A DNA stretch of 64,000 nucleotides from assembly GCA_902772585.1 (NCBI GenBank), contig CACYBB010000008.1, positions 1-64,000 on the forward strand. The letters run 5' to 3'. The DNA comes from an uncultured Bacteroidales bacterium. GTDB lineage: Bacteria; Bacteroidota; Bacteroidia; Bacteroidales; Bacteroidaceae. The position numbers were made by a program, and so were the translations under genes. This document shows, piece after piece, positions 15,646 to 24,762 of this stretch. The notes beneath the pieces are model-generated. The model saw only the letters and a list, made by a program, of their open reading frames with translations. It was not told the DNA's origin and made no database searches. Every line of letters begins with the position of its first letter. Positions within the stretch are counted from its first letter, which is position 1.

Positions 15646-16365
15646 TTATTCTATAGACAGTTGCATCATCATCACAGCAGCAAGACCCGCCGTCTCTGTA
15701 CGCAGACGACTCTTACCCAAGTGTACTGAGACAAAGCCATTGGCAACGGCTTGTCGCACCTCATCGATGGAGAAGTCGCCCTCAGGACCAACGAGCACCA
15801 AAGCATCATTAGTCTCCGTGGGTTGGCGTAGTTCGTCGAACAAATAACTGCGCGGAACCTCCTCGTAGCAATGAGCAATATATTTACGACAGGTTCGGGG
15901 CTGACGGATGAAGTCAGCAAACGACTGCATATCGTTGAGTTGCGTTACCCAAGCCTTACGACTCTGTTTGGTAGCTGCCACAACAATCTTCTCAGCACGA
16001 GGTATCTTGATGACGCGACGCTCTGAGAACTGACAATTCAAGAACGATATCTCGTCAACACCCACCTCAACGGCTTTCTCCAGCATCCACTCCATACGAT
16101 CCATCATCTTCGTAGGAGCAATAGCCAGATGCAGATGTCCCTGCCATTGGGGCTGCTGGGGCAATACCTCACGGACGGCATACTGGCAATGGTGTCCCTG
16201 TGCCAGCGTGACCTCCGTACGATAGTAGTTGCCCTTGCCATCCATCAGCATCATCTCGTCGCCCTCCTTCAGGCGCAACACGCGAAGGGCATGCTGGGCT
16301 TCTTCATCGGGCAACTCCTGAGCTGTGGCAGCATCGGGTGCGTAGAAATATCGGACTTCTTTCAT
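15646..16365 (-). CDS. rsmE: 16S rRNA (uracil-1498-N3)-methyltransferase
   Basis: SPOUT-class methyltransferase acting on 16S rRNA. The 239-residue protein starts MKEVRYFYAP, has EEAQHALRVLRLKEGDE in the PUA-like N-domain, the KMMDRMEWMLEKAVEVGV helix, and the SAM-binding knot LVGPEGDFSIDEV with LGKSRLRTETAGLAA near the C-terminus. The ORF can be extended to 16398, but Met at 16365 gives the family start. It is followed by the paaK-like gene in the same operon. Confidence 0.92.
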   Translation of the reverse strand: MKEVRYFYAPDAATAQELPDEEAQHALRVLRLKEGDEMMLMDGKGNYYRTEVTLAQGHHCQYAVREVLPQQPQWQGHLHLAIAPTKMMDRMEWMLEKAVEVGVDEISFLNCQFSERRVIKIPRAEKIVVAATKQSRKAWVTQLNDMQSFADFIRQPRTCRKYIAHCYEEVPRSYLFDELRQPTETNDALVLVGPEGDFSIDEVRQAVANGFVSVHLGKSRLRTETAGLAAVMMMQLSIE

Positions 16366-16407
16366 ATTGTTTGGATTGAGGCGGGAAAACCGCCTCACAC
16401 AATCTTT

Positions 16408-17736
16408 TTAATGTTTGATTTCAGTGATGGGCTTCTTTTCGGGTTTGAAAACCAGTGCGAAGGTAACACCAATCACGAGGGCAAAGCCAGCGAAGATAAA
16501 CCAGCAAGTCTGCCACTCGCCAACAAGATAGCCACCTTCCCAACCACAGAAACTGTTGACAATCTCACCAGCAGCCAGCGTACCGATGGTAGCACCAAGA
16601 CCATTGGTCATCATCATAAACAGACCCTGTGCAGAAGCTTTAATCTTCGGATCACACTCCTGGTCAACAAAGATACCGCCAGAGACATTGAAGAAGTCAA
16701 AGGCAACACCATAAACGACACATGAGAGAATGAAGAAGATAACGCCTGGCATAGCGGGGTTGCCAATGCCGAAGAATCCGAAGCGGAATACCCAAGCGAA
16801 GAGCGACATCAGCATCACAACCTTGATACCGAAACGCTTAAGGAAGAACGGAATCATCAGGATGCAGCAGGCCTCACTAATCTGAGAGATAGAGGTCAGC
16901 ATCGTGGCGTTGTTAGCAGCGAAAGAGTCGGCAAACTCTGGAGTGCCCTTGAAACTGGTCAGGAAGGGACCTGCAAAGCCGTTGGTCACCTGCAGACACA
17001 TGCCCAAAAGCGCTGAGAAGATGAAGAACAACGCCATCTGCTTGCGCTTGAAGAGTTTGAAAGCGTTCAAGCCCAGACTTTCTGCTAATGATACCTTGCC
17101 TTCCTTCTTCTCCAACTTGCACTCAGGCAATGTGAAGCAATAGACAAAGAGCACGAGGCTCAGGATACCCGATACAAAGAACTGCATATAGGTATATTGG
17201 AACTTATGCGCATTCTCACCCAAGGTAAATCCGAAACCGCTATCATCGACAAAGGCACAGTTAACGAACCACATGGTAGCAATGAAACCAACGGTTCCCA
17301 GTACACGGATAGGCGGGAAATCCTTGACGGTATCCATATTGTTATTCTTCAGAATAGCAAAGGCTGCCGTATTGGTCAATGCGATGGTAGGCATGTAGAA
17401 CGCTACACTCATCGTGTAAAGTGCAATGAATAATGACTTGTCGGCCAGTTCGTTACCGAAGCCAGCCTGCTCACCCATCCACCAGCAGCTCAACATGAAA
17501 CCACCAGCCAACAGATGACAGAGACCCAACAGACGCTGAGGTTGGATGTACTTATCAGCCACAATACCCATCAACGTAGGCATGAAGATGCTGACAATAC
17601 CTTGGATAGCATAGAACCACGAAATCTTGTCACCCAATCCTGCGATGCCAAGATAGTTTCCCATACATGTCAAATACGCTCCCCAGACAGCAAACTCCAG
17701 GAAGTTCATGATTGCTAAACGTACTTTCGTATTCAT
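16408..17736 (-). CDS. MFS nucleoside transporter (nucleoside:H+ symporter family)
   Basis: A 442-residue inner-membrane protein with about 12 hydrophobic segments. The N-terminus MNTKVRLAIMNFLEFAVWG and the motif GIVADKYIQPQR are typical of the NupG/XapB nucleoside:H+ symporter branch of the major facilitator superfamily in Bacteroidales. The C-terminal motif GIFVDQECDPKIKASAQG is also characteristic. Transport of nucleosides is inferred from the family. In the middle of the ileS operon. Confidence 0.8.
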   Translation of the reverse strand: MNTKVRLAIMNFLEFAVWGAYLTCMGNYLGIAGLGDKISWFYAIQGIVSIFMPTLMGIVADKYIQPQRLLGLCHLLAGGFMLSCWWMGEQAGFGNELADKSLFIALYTMSVAFYMPTIALTNTAAFAILKNNNMDTVKDFPPIRVLGTVGFIATMWFVNCAFVDDSGFGFTLGENAHKFQYTYMQFFVSGILSLVLFVYCFTLPECKLEKKEGKVSLAESLGLNAFKLFKRKQMALFFIFSALLGMCLQVTNGFAGPFLTSFKGTPEFADSFAANNATMLTSISQISEACCILMIPFFLKRFGIKVVMLMSLFAWVFRFGFFGIGNPAMPGVIFFILSCVVYGVAFDFFNVSGGIFVDQECDPKIKASAQGLFMMMTNGLGATIGTLAAGEIVNSFCGWEGGYLVGEWQTCWFIFAGFALVIGVTFALVFKPEKKPITEIKH

Positions 17737-17748
17737 AGTCTTAAAATT

Positions 17749-17979
17749 TTAAGTTAATAGTTTCCCTTTATAATAAGCCCTAAGGCCATCATTCTGCTTT
17801 TTTAATTCTATCTTTCCCTGTAGCCACTCCGTCTGAGGCTCCTCCCTTTCTAAAGGGTGCATTCTTACTACGTAGCCCTGTTCCAACGTTATGACGCAGA
17901 GAGTCTTGTTCTGTCCCTCCGGCAATATCACTTCGTTGCACGCTATCCGTCTTTGCGGCTTCGGTAACATCGTTTTCAT
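17749..17979 (-). CDS. Small conserved protein of unknown function, overlapping the lipoprotein gene
   Basis: A 76-residue ORF whose sequence looks protein-like (RRIACNEVILPEG, ITLEQGYVVRMHPLEREEPQTEW, LQGKIELKK) and resembles small Bacteroidales proteins with an ECDEIIL-type opening and a PLTxExPxTEW-type core, as far as memory allows. It overlaps the 3' end of the DUF4296 gene by 191 nt in another frame, an unusually long overlap. No function can be assigned. Confidence 0.6.
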   Translation of the reverse strand: MKTMLPKPQRRIACNEVILPEGQNKTLCVITLEQGYVVRMHPLEREEPQTEWLQGKIELKKQNDGLRAYYKGKLLT

Positions 17980-18757
17980 ATTGCTCTTGTATTTCCTTGT
18001 TATGGAATCTGATAAGTTGAATCTGACTGATGAACATCAGGCGACGGGCATCCATATCCTCATCACTCTGAGGCATGTAGATGAATCCACGCAGTTCCTT
18101 GATATGCAACGTATTGTTGCTAGGAACACGCAACTGTGCGATACCCGATATAGACACGTGGTTAACGGTCTGGATAACGCTGTCTTTCTCATACGTTGTC
18201 TTGATGCAGACAACAGCATCCTTCGGACCGCTTTGCCAGATGTGTTCCGTCATAAACTGGAACATAAACGAGTCGCCAACCTTGAACGTCGAGTCAGCCT
18301 TAACCACGAAATCGAAACGATTCTTCGTAGAACGAGGTATCAACAGCATTGCCGTCTCGTTGCGCCAGATGTTTGCAGTATCTCCCGTTTCACTAAACTG
18401 CGAATAACGGTTGATGTCGCCCACCGATGCACCCAACTTCTTGGCATCGTTAATCAAACGCTCGTGCACATTCATATAGATGTCCTTCAGACGTTCCACA
18501 TGCGAATAGTAGTAAACGAGCGACGAGTCGAAGACGGCCTCGGTCACATGGTGTTTCTCCAAGACCGCATAGAAATACTCCGTCTGCTTAAAGTTCTCGT
18601 CTGGTGGATTACCATGACGCGCCATCGCCTCTGCCACATGATACTCATAGAGCATATCCTCCAATTCTCCAGGTTGGACATACTCTGACGGCACCTTGGG
18701 TTTACATCCCACAACCATCATGAGCATCAGGGCAAATAACGGGGCACTATGCTTCAT
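17789..18757 (-). CDS. DUF4296 domain lipoprotein
   Basis: A 322-residue protein with a lipoprotein signal (MKHSAPLFALMLMMVVGC). The DUF4296 region follows: EYVQPGELEDMLYEYHVAEAM, YFYAVLEKHHVTEAVFDSSL, YYYSHVERLKDIY. The rest is a beta-rich module up to about residue 265. The final 55 residues are low-complexity, charged, and overprinted on the small ORF at 17749-17979. Function unknown; its position between lspA and the transporter is typical of Bacteroidales. The start at 18757 overlaps lspA by 11 nt. Confidence 0.8.
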   Translation of the reverse strand: MKHSAPLFALMLMMVVGCKPKVPSEYVQPGELEDMLYEYHVAEAMARHGNPPDENFKQTEYFYAVLEKHHVTEAVFDSSLVYYYSHVERLKDIYMNVHERLINDAKKLGASVGDINRYSQFSETGDTANIWRNETAMLLIPRSTKNRFDFVVKADSTFKVGDSFMFQFMTEHIWQSGPKDAVVCIKTTYEKDSVIQTVNHVSISGIAQLRVPSNNTLHIKELRGFIYMPQSDEDMDARRLMFISQIQLIRFHNKEIQEQYENDVTEAAKTDSVQRSDIAGGTEQDSLRHNVGTGLRSKNAPFRKGGASDGVATGKDRIKKAE

Positions 18758-19394
18758 CGGCCTTAGACTTTTTCTTGAACGATATCTCGCTGATTTCTTT
18801 ACGATAGAACAGCAACAGGAGCACCACACCTACCGAGATAGACGCATCAGCGAAGTTGAAGACGGGCGAGAAGAATACGTAGGGATTGCCACCCACAAAC
18901 GGTACCCAATCAGGCCACGTAGTCACTATCAGCGGAAAGTAAAACATGTCAACCACCTTACCCATCAGGAAGGGTGCATAACCCGTTCCGAAGGGTACGA
19001 AGTAGCTGGTGTAGAAATCGGACGAGGCGTTGAACACCAGTCCGTAGAACATCGAATCAATCAGATTGCCGACAGCACCTGCAAAAATCATCGACAGACA
19101 TACCAGATAGCCCCAACGCGCCTGACGCTTTACCTGACCTATTATATAATAGCCCAGCACAGAGATGGCTACCACACGGAAAAGGCTCAGCAACAGCTTC
19201 GAGCCAATCTCCATGCCATAAGCCATACCGTTGTTCTCGATAAAGACTATCTTGAACCACGATAGAATCTCTATCTGCTCGTGCAGCGTCATGTTGGTTT
19301 TCACCCATATCTTGATGAGTTGGTCTATCAAAAGGACACCCACCACGATGAGTGCAGCCAACGTGCCACGTCTTGCTATCTGCTGTCTATCCAT
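18747..19394 (-). CDS. lspA: Lipoprotein signal peptidase II
   Basis: Membrane aspartyl protease that removes signal peptides from prolipoproteins. The 215-residue protein has four hydrophobic segments and both catalytic Asp motifs: GAVGNLIDS and FNFADASISVG, plus the ENNGMAYGM block. A 40-residue loop before the second motif (about residues 125-165) is longer than in E. coli LspA, as usual in Bacteroidota. It sits directly after the dksA-like gene (3 nt) and next to a lipoprotein gene that needs it. Confidence 0.93.
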   Translation of the reverse strand: MDRQQIARRGTLAALIVVGVLLIDQLIKIWVKTNMTLHEQIEILSWFKIVFIENNGMAYGMEIGSKLLLSLFRVVAISVLGYYIIGQVKRQARWGYLVCLSMIFAGAVGNLIDSMFYGLVFNASSDFYTSYFVPFGTGYAPFLMGKVVDMFYFPLIVTTWPDWVPFVGGNPYVFFSPVFNFADASISVGVVLLLLFYRKEISEISFKKKSKADEA

Positions 19395-19397
19395 CGA

Positions 19398-19778
19398 CTA
19401 CTTCTTACCAGCCATCTTTGACTCCACGCTAAGTGTAGCGTGGGGAACAGCACGCAGGCGCTCCTTGGGAATGAGCTTACCCGTAATACGGTCAATACCG
19501 TAGGTCTTGTTCTCGATGCGGGTCAGAGCGGCCTTCAGTCCCTGGATGAACTTCTGCTGACGAGCAGCCAACGAAATCAGTTCTTCTTTCGACTGCGTAG
19601 TACTACCCTCCTCCAATGCCTTGTACGTAGGAGAGGTATCATCGACATCGTTCGAATCCTGATTCATCAGAACGCTCATCATCTGATCATAGTCACGCTT
19701 GGCCAACGCCAGCTTCTCATTGATAATCTCACGGAACTCTTCTAACTCTTCGTCCGTGTAACGTGTTTTTTCTGCCAT
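19398..19778 (-). CDS. TraR/DksA-like protein lacking the zinc-binding cysteines
   Basis: A 126-residue acidic coiled-coil protein of the DksA/TraR class (YTDEELEEFREIINEKLALAKRDY). The C-terminal motif KTYGIDRITGKLIPKERLRAVPHATLS is the zinc-finger region, but no Cys is present where one or more are expected, so zinc binding is probably lost. DksA proteins bind RNA polymerase through its secondary channel; whether this one does is inference. Location between ileS and lspA is conserved in Bacteroidales. Confidence 0.8.
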   Translation of the reverse strand: MAEKTRYTDEELEEFREIINEKLALAKRDYDQMMSVLMNQDSNDVDDTSPTYKALEEGSTTQSKEELISLAARQQKFIQGLKAALTRIENKTYGIDRITGKLIPKERLRAVPHATLSVESKMAGKK

Positions 19779-19783
19779 AATAC

Positions 19784-22700
19784 TTAGATTTTTGTTATTT
19801 GAATATTCAGTTTAAAGTCATCAAATTCCACTGCCTGACCATCGTTAGCCTCCAGCTTCAAGTCGTCGGCCAACACCTGACGGGCAATATAGTCGCCAAA
19901 GGCCTCGACAGCCTTCGTTGATGCCTCGTTAGGTTCGATGCTCACGCGAATGTGGTCGGTAATTTCCAGTCCGCTCTTCTTACGGATGTTCTGGATGCGG
20001 TTCACCAGCGTACGAGCCATACCCTCGGCACGCAGCTCATCAGTCAGGGTGATATCGAGGGCTACGGTCAGGTTGCCGTCGTTGCCAACCAGCCAGCCTG
20101 GGATGTCCTCGCTGATGATTTCAACGTCCTCAGCCAGAATCTCATAGCTTCCCAGCTGCAGCTTGCCGTTGGTCTCCAGTTCAGCAATCTGCTCCTGCGT
20201 CATCTCAGCAACAGCAGCAGCTACGGCCTTCATGTCCTTGCCAAACTTCTTACCCATGGTGCGGAAGTTACACTTCACCTTCTTCACCAGAATGCCGGCA
20301 CCCTCAACGAACTTCACCTCCTTGACGTTCACTTCCTGCAGGAAGATATCCTTGACGGTCTCGATGGCCTCGCGCTGAGCCTGGTCAACAGGAGGAATCA
20401 TCAACGTCTGCAGAGGCTGCTTCACGGCAATGCCTTCCTTCTTACGCAATGACAACACGATGGTGGTAATGCGCTGAGCAATGCTCATACGCTCTTCTAG
20501 GTCTTTATTGACAAGAGCGGCGTTGAACTCAGGGAATTTGTCCAGATGAACACTATCCAAAGCACCACCAAGGTCCTTATACAGCTGGTCGGCAAAGAAC
20601 GGTGCGAACGGTGCCAACAGCTTGGCAACGGTCATCAAGCACTCATACAAGGTCTGATAGGCAGCCAACTTGTCTTTGTCCATCTCCTTGCCCCAGAAGC
20701 GTTTCTTGTTCAGACGAACGTACCAGTTAGAGAGGTCTTCATCGACAAAGGCATCGATGAGTCGGCCTGCTCGTGTGGGATCGTAGCCGTCCATCTCCTG
20801 CTGAACGCCCTGAACCAGCGAGTTCAGACATGAGAGAATCCAACGGTCAAACTCAGGACGCTCGCTGACGGGAATCTGTGGTGTCTGCGGGTCGAAGCCA
20901 TCCACGTTGGCATACATCGCAAAGAGCGAGTACGTATTATATAAGGTACCAAAGAACTTACGGCTGATTTCAGCGACGCCCTCTGGATCGAACTTCAGGT
21001 TGTCCCAAGGTTCGCTATTGGTCATCATATACAGGCGCACGGCATCAGAACCGTACTTGTCAATCATTTCAAACGGATTTACCACGTTACCCACATGCTT
21101 TGACATCTTGTTGCCCTTGGCGTCGAGCACAAGACCGCTGGAAATAACGTTCTTGAAGGCTACGCTGTCGAAAATCATCGTAGCAATGGCGTGCAAGGTG
21201 AAGAACCATCCACGCGTCTGGTCAACACCCTCGTTGATGAAGTCGCAGGGAAAAGCGATGTTCTTGTCGATGAGTTCGGCATTCTCGAATGGATAGTGTA
21301 CCTGTGCGTAAGGCATAGAACCTGAGTCGAACCACACGTCAATCAGGTCGGTCTCACGCTTCATGGGCTTGCCACTCTCGCTAACCAGTACGATATAGTC
21401 CACATACGGACGGTGCAGGTCAATCTTATCGTAGTTCTCCTTGCTCATATCGCCAGGTACGAAGCCCTGGTCCTTCAGCAGATTGCTCTTCATGAAGCCA
21501 GCCTTGACGGCCTTCTCCATCTCATTATAGAGTTCCTCTACGCTGCCGATGCAGATTTCTTCACCGTCCTCTGAACGCCAGATAGGAAGTGGTGTTCCCC
21601 AGAAACGCGAACGAGAGAGGTTCCAGTCGTTCAGGTTCTCAAGCCAGTTGCCGAAACGTCCTGTACCTGTTGACTCAGGTTGCCAATTGATGGTCTTGTT
21701 GAGCTCACTCATGCGCTCCTTGCAGGCTGACGACTTGATAAACCACGAATCCAACGGATAGTATAGCACGGGCTTGTCGGTACGCCAGCAGTGAGGATAG
21801 TTGTGGACGTGTTTCTCAATCTTAAACACTTTGTTCTGAGCCTTCAGGTCCATGCAGATCGAGATATCCAGCGTCTCATCCTTATCGGTCAATGTCTCGT
21901 CGTAGGCGTTCTTCACGTAACGACCAGCAAACTTGTTCCATTCGTCAACGTTCACATAGTTCTTAACGAAGTCTGCATCCAGGTCTTCGATAACGAAGTA
22001 CTTACCCTGCAGGTCAACGACTGGACGCTCCTGACCTTTCTTGTCAATCAGTACAATCGGACAGATACCGGCTTTCTTGGCTACGAAGGCGTCGTCAGCA
22101 CCGAAGTTGGGCGCAATATGTACGATACCGGCACCGTCATCGGTAGTCACGTAGTCGCCAGGAATCACCTTGAAGGCATCACCCATGGGCTTGATGGCGG
22201 GCATCAGCTGTTCATATTCCATACCTACGAGGTCAGTACCCTTGTAGCGAGCCACGATGCGATAAGGAATCAGCTTCTCACCTTTCTTATATTCGGGCAG
22301 TTCGCCACCATCAGTGATAGCACCCTCAGCGGGCAAGTAGGCATTCAGACGAGCCTCGGCCAACACCAGCGTTACCTTGTCGGCAGTATAGGGATTGTAG
22401 GTCTGCACAGCCACATAGTCAATCTTCGGACCTACGCAGAGGGCTGAGTTGGCAGCCAGTGTCCAAGGTGTAGTGGTCCAAGCCAGGAAGTATGGTGTAC
22501 CCCACTGAGCCATCTCGGGCTTCGGATTCTTCATCTTAAACTGGGCAGTACACGTGGTATCCTTTACGTCGCGGTAGCATCCGGGCTGGTTCAATTCATG
22601 ACTTGAAAGTCCCGTTCCTGCGGCTGGCGAGTACGGCTGGATAGTGTAGCCCTTGTACAGCAGACCCTTCTTGTAGAACTGCTTCAGCAGCCACCACAGC

Positions 22701-23194
22701 GTCTCAATATACTTGTTGTCGTAGGTGATGTAGGGATTGTCGAGGTCCACGAAGTAACCCATCTTCTCCGTCAGGTCACGCCACTCCTGCGTGTACATCA
22801 TCACATTCTCACGACACTTCTTGTTGTAGTCTTCTGTCGAGATATACTTGTCGCTCTCCTTGTTGTCAATGTCGGCCTTGGTGATGCCCAGTTCCTTCTC
22901 GACGCCCAACTCTACGGGCAGTCCATGGGTGTCCCAACCAGCCTTACGCTTAACCTGAAATCCCTTCATGGTCTTATAGCGGTTGAAGGTGTCCTTGATG
23001 CTGCGCGCCAGCACGTGATGGATTCCGGGGTGACCATTGGCCGATGGAGGACCCTCGAAGAATACAAACTGCGGACAACCCTCCCGCTCCGTCACGGAGC
23101 GCCAGAAGACATTTTTCTCCTTCCACATCTGCAGCACGTCATTGTTCGTCTGCGTCAAATTCAAGCCGTTGTGTTCGGCAAACTTCTTACTCAT
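19784..23194 (-). CDS. ileS: Isoleucyl-tRNA synthetase
   Basis: Class I aminoacyl-tRNA synthetase charging tRNA-Ile. The 1136-residue protein has the HIGH-equivalent GHPGIHH at residues 54-60 within FEGPPSANG, the KMSKS-equivalent GNKMSKHVGN at about 693-702, the CP1 editing domain (about 180-420, with TTPWTLAANSALCV), and a long C-terminal region. The size and the FEGPPSANG opening point to the larger, eukaryote-like IleRS class, which in other bacteria goes with low mupirocin sensitivity (inference). First gene of a minus-strand operon with its own promoter at 23233-23263. Confidence 0.97.
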   Translation of the reverse strand: MSKKFAEHNGLNLTQTNNDVLQMWKEKNVFWRSVTEREGCPQFVFFEGPPSANGHPGIHHVLARSIKDTFNRYKTMKGFQVKRKAGWDTHGLPVELGVEKELGITKADIDNKESDKYISTEDYNKKCRENVMMYTQEWRDLTEKMGYFVDLDNPYITYDNKYIETLWWLLKQFYKKGLLYKGYTIQPYSPAAGTGLSSHELNQPGCYRDVKDTTCTAQFKMKNPKPEMAQWGTPYFLAWTTTPWTLAANSALCVGPKIDYVAVQTYNPYTADKVTLVLAEARLNAYLPAEGAITDGGELPEYKKGEKLIPYRIVARYKGTDLVGMEYEQLMPAIKPMGDAFKVIPGDYVTTDDGAGIVHIAPNFGADDAFVAKKAGICPIVLIDKKGQERPVVDLQGKYFVIEDLDADFVKNYVNVDEWNKFAGRYVKNAYDETLTDKDETLDISICMDLKAQNKVFKIEKHVHNYPHCWRTDKPVLYYPLDSWFIKSSACKERMSELNKTINWQPESTGTGRFGNWLENLNDWNLSRSRFWGTPLPIWRSEDGEEICIGSVEELYNEMEKAVKAGFMKSNLLKDQGFVPGDMSKENYDKIDLHRPYVDYIVLVSESGKPMKRETDLIDVWFDSGSMPYAQVHYPFENAELIDKNIAFPCDFINEGVDQTRGWFFTLHAIATMIFDSVAFKNVISSGLVLDAKGNKMSKHVGNVVNPFEMIDKYGSDAVRLYMMTNSEPWDNLKFDPEGVAEISRKFFGTLYNTYSLFAMYANVDGFDPQTPQIPVSERPEFDRWILSCLNSLVQGVQQEMDGYDPTRAGRLIDAFVDEDLSNWYVRLNKKRFWGKEMDKDKLAAYQTLYECLMTVAKLLAPFAPFFADQLYKDLGGALDSVHLDKFPEFNAALVNKDLEERMSIAQRITTIVLSLRKKEGIAVKQPLQTLMIPPVDQAQREAIETVKDIFLQEVNVKEVKFVEGAGILVKKVKCNFRTMGKKFGKDMKAVAAAVAEMTQEQIAELETNGKLQLGSYEILAEDVEIISEDIPGWLVGNDGNLTVALDITLTDELRAEGMARTLVNRIQNIRKKSGLEITDHIRVSIEPNEASTKAVEAFGDYIARQVLADDLKLEANDGQAVEFDDFKLNIQITKI

Positions 23195-23232
23195 AAATTA
23201 TCGATAATTCTTACTTATTTCTTATTGACGTG

Positions 23233-23263
23233 CAAAGGTAAGCATTTTTTCCCAAACCACAAA
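23233..23263 (-). promoter_or_regulatory. ileS operon promoter
   Basis: Minus-strand TTTG (23260-23263), 19 nt, TACCTTTG (23233-23240), 39 nt upstream of the ileS ATG. It is presumably the main promoter for the nine genes down to 13678. Confidence 0.85.
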
Positions 23264-23310
23264 ATTTCGCATGAGCTAAAATGTTAAAATGCGCAAAACT
23301 TAAAACATGT

Positions 23311-23489
23311 TACTTTGTGACTTGTGATTTTGTGACATTAAGCACCTACCATAAATCACAAGGCCAACACACACTGGTTATATATAAATTATATAATATT
23401 ATAATATTATATAATTCTTAATACTACTTATCTATGGCTCCTGCACTATTGAACTTCCTTAATGTCACAAAGTCAAATGTCACAAAGTA
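23311..23489. repeat. MITE-like element: 32-bp inverted repeats around a 30-bp perfect palindrome
   Basis: The left arm (23311-23342, TACTTTGTGAC...TTTTGTGACATTAAG) is matched in inverted orientation by 23458-23489 (CTTAATGTCACAAAG...GTCACAAAGTA) with few mismatches. In the centre is a perfect AT palindrome at 23387-23416. Both symmetries share a centre near 23400. The right arm contains the 3' end and stop codon of tilS. No ORF is inside. No clear target-site duplication was seen. Confidence 0.65.
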
Positions 23490-24762
23490 TCATTTCCTGC
23501 ACCTCATTTGTCTGGTCAGTAACAGCCACACGCTGATCAGTACGCAACCCTACCAACCACACGATAACCCCTTGATTATCAACAACAACCAATTGGCGAC
23601 GCTTCTCAAAAACAGTCATCTTCAGGTCGGTCATCAGGTCACTCAGCAGCTTCTTACCTTTCATGCCGTAGGGCTGCATCCAGTCACCCTCTTCCACCCT
23701 ACGAATGGTCAGCGGGAACTGCACTGTAGCTGTATCTAGTGTTGCAATATGGGGGTCTTTCGATACGTAAACAGACTTTTTACGTACCGAAAAACGTGTT
23801 TTTTCATCTAAAATGTAGGTTCCCTCTTCAGGAATACGCATAGGTTTGAAGGATTGCAATGCTGGTTCAACTATCAAACGACCACGATCCTTCAAGACGT
23901 CATAACCCATCGCAGAACTAACGACTTTACCCGTCTCTGCGTCCAGAATCTGGCGAACTTGATCACCGTTGAAACCGTATTTTTTAAGCCATTCAAATAC
24001 CAAATATTCACTTGAACCGTACTTTTCTAAGTCACTAAGATTCAAAATATTGCTACTATTAATACTAGCAATTGCGACATTTAATACTTGCTGTGCTTCA
24101 GCCAAATTCTCAGTTGTCCGCTGGATATTCTCAGCGACGGCAGGATTAAGCTTTCGAAGCAACGGAAACACTTCCAATCGAACCACATTCCGTTGCACAT
24201 CAGCCTCCAAATTAGTACTGTCCGTGACGTATTTTTGCCCTTTTTCAGCCAAAAAAGCCTCGATTTCAGCCCTTGAAACACATAAAAGTGGCCGTAAAAT
24301 AGAGCCATTTCGTGGTTGAATACCCGTCAAACCACGCAACCCAGTGCCTCTGACAAGGTTCAAAAGGACCGTTTCCACAGAGTCGTCACGATGGTGGGCC
24401 ACACAGATTCCAGCAGCACCAATGTCCTGACGCAGCTGTTCAAACCACTTATATCGCAGCTCGCGAGCCGCCATCTCAATGCTAACCTTGTGCAACTCCG
24501 CATATTCACGGGTATCAAAATGGGCACGATGAAGCTCTACACCAAGCTGCTGGCAGAGTTCCACACAAAAAGCTTCATCCCTATCCGATTCATCGCCTCG
24601 CAAATGAAAATTACAATGAGCAGCATGCACGTTGAAACCGTGCTCTTTTAGCAACAGAAGTAAAGCTACACTATCTGCACCACCACTTAATGCAACAATG
24701 TGCAAATCGTTGGAATTAAGCAGATTATACTTCTTGATATATCGCTTTACTTTACTCCACAT
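23473..24762 (-). CDS. tilS: tRNA(Ile)-lysidine synthase
   Basis: Converts the wobble cytidine of tRNA-Ile (CAU) to lysidine using ATP. The 429-residue protein has the N-type ATP-pyrophosphatase loop ALSGGADSVALLLLL at about residue 25, AAHCNFHLRG, VAHHRDDSVETVLLNLVRGTGLRG, and the TilS substrate-binding and C-terminal domains. The last codons lie in the right arm of the inverted-repeat element. The start overlaps the methyltransferase gene by 11 nt, showing an operon with it. Confidence 0.93.
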   Translation of the reverse strand: MWSKVKRYIKKYNLLNSNDLHIVALSGGADSVALLLLLKEHGFNVHAAHCNFHLRGDESDRDEAFCVELCQQLGVELHRAHFDTREYAELHKVSIEMAARELRYKWFEQLRQDIGAAGICVAHHRDDSVETVLLNLVRGTGLRGLTGIQPRNGSILRPLLCVSRAEIEAFLAEKGQKYVTDSTNLEADVQRNVVRLEVFPLLRKLNPAVAENIQRTTENLAEAQQVLNVAIASINSSNILNLSDLEKYGSSEYLVFEWLKKYGFNGDQVRQILDAETGKVVSSAMGYDVLKDRGRLIVEPALQSFKPMRIPEEGTYILDEKTRFSVRKKSVYVSKDPHIATLDTATVQFPLTIRRVEEGDWMQPYGMKGKKLLSDLMTDLKMTVFEKRRQLVVVDNQGVIVWLVGLRTDQRVAVTDQTNEVQEMILCDI

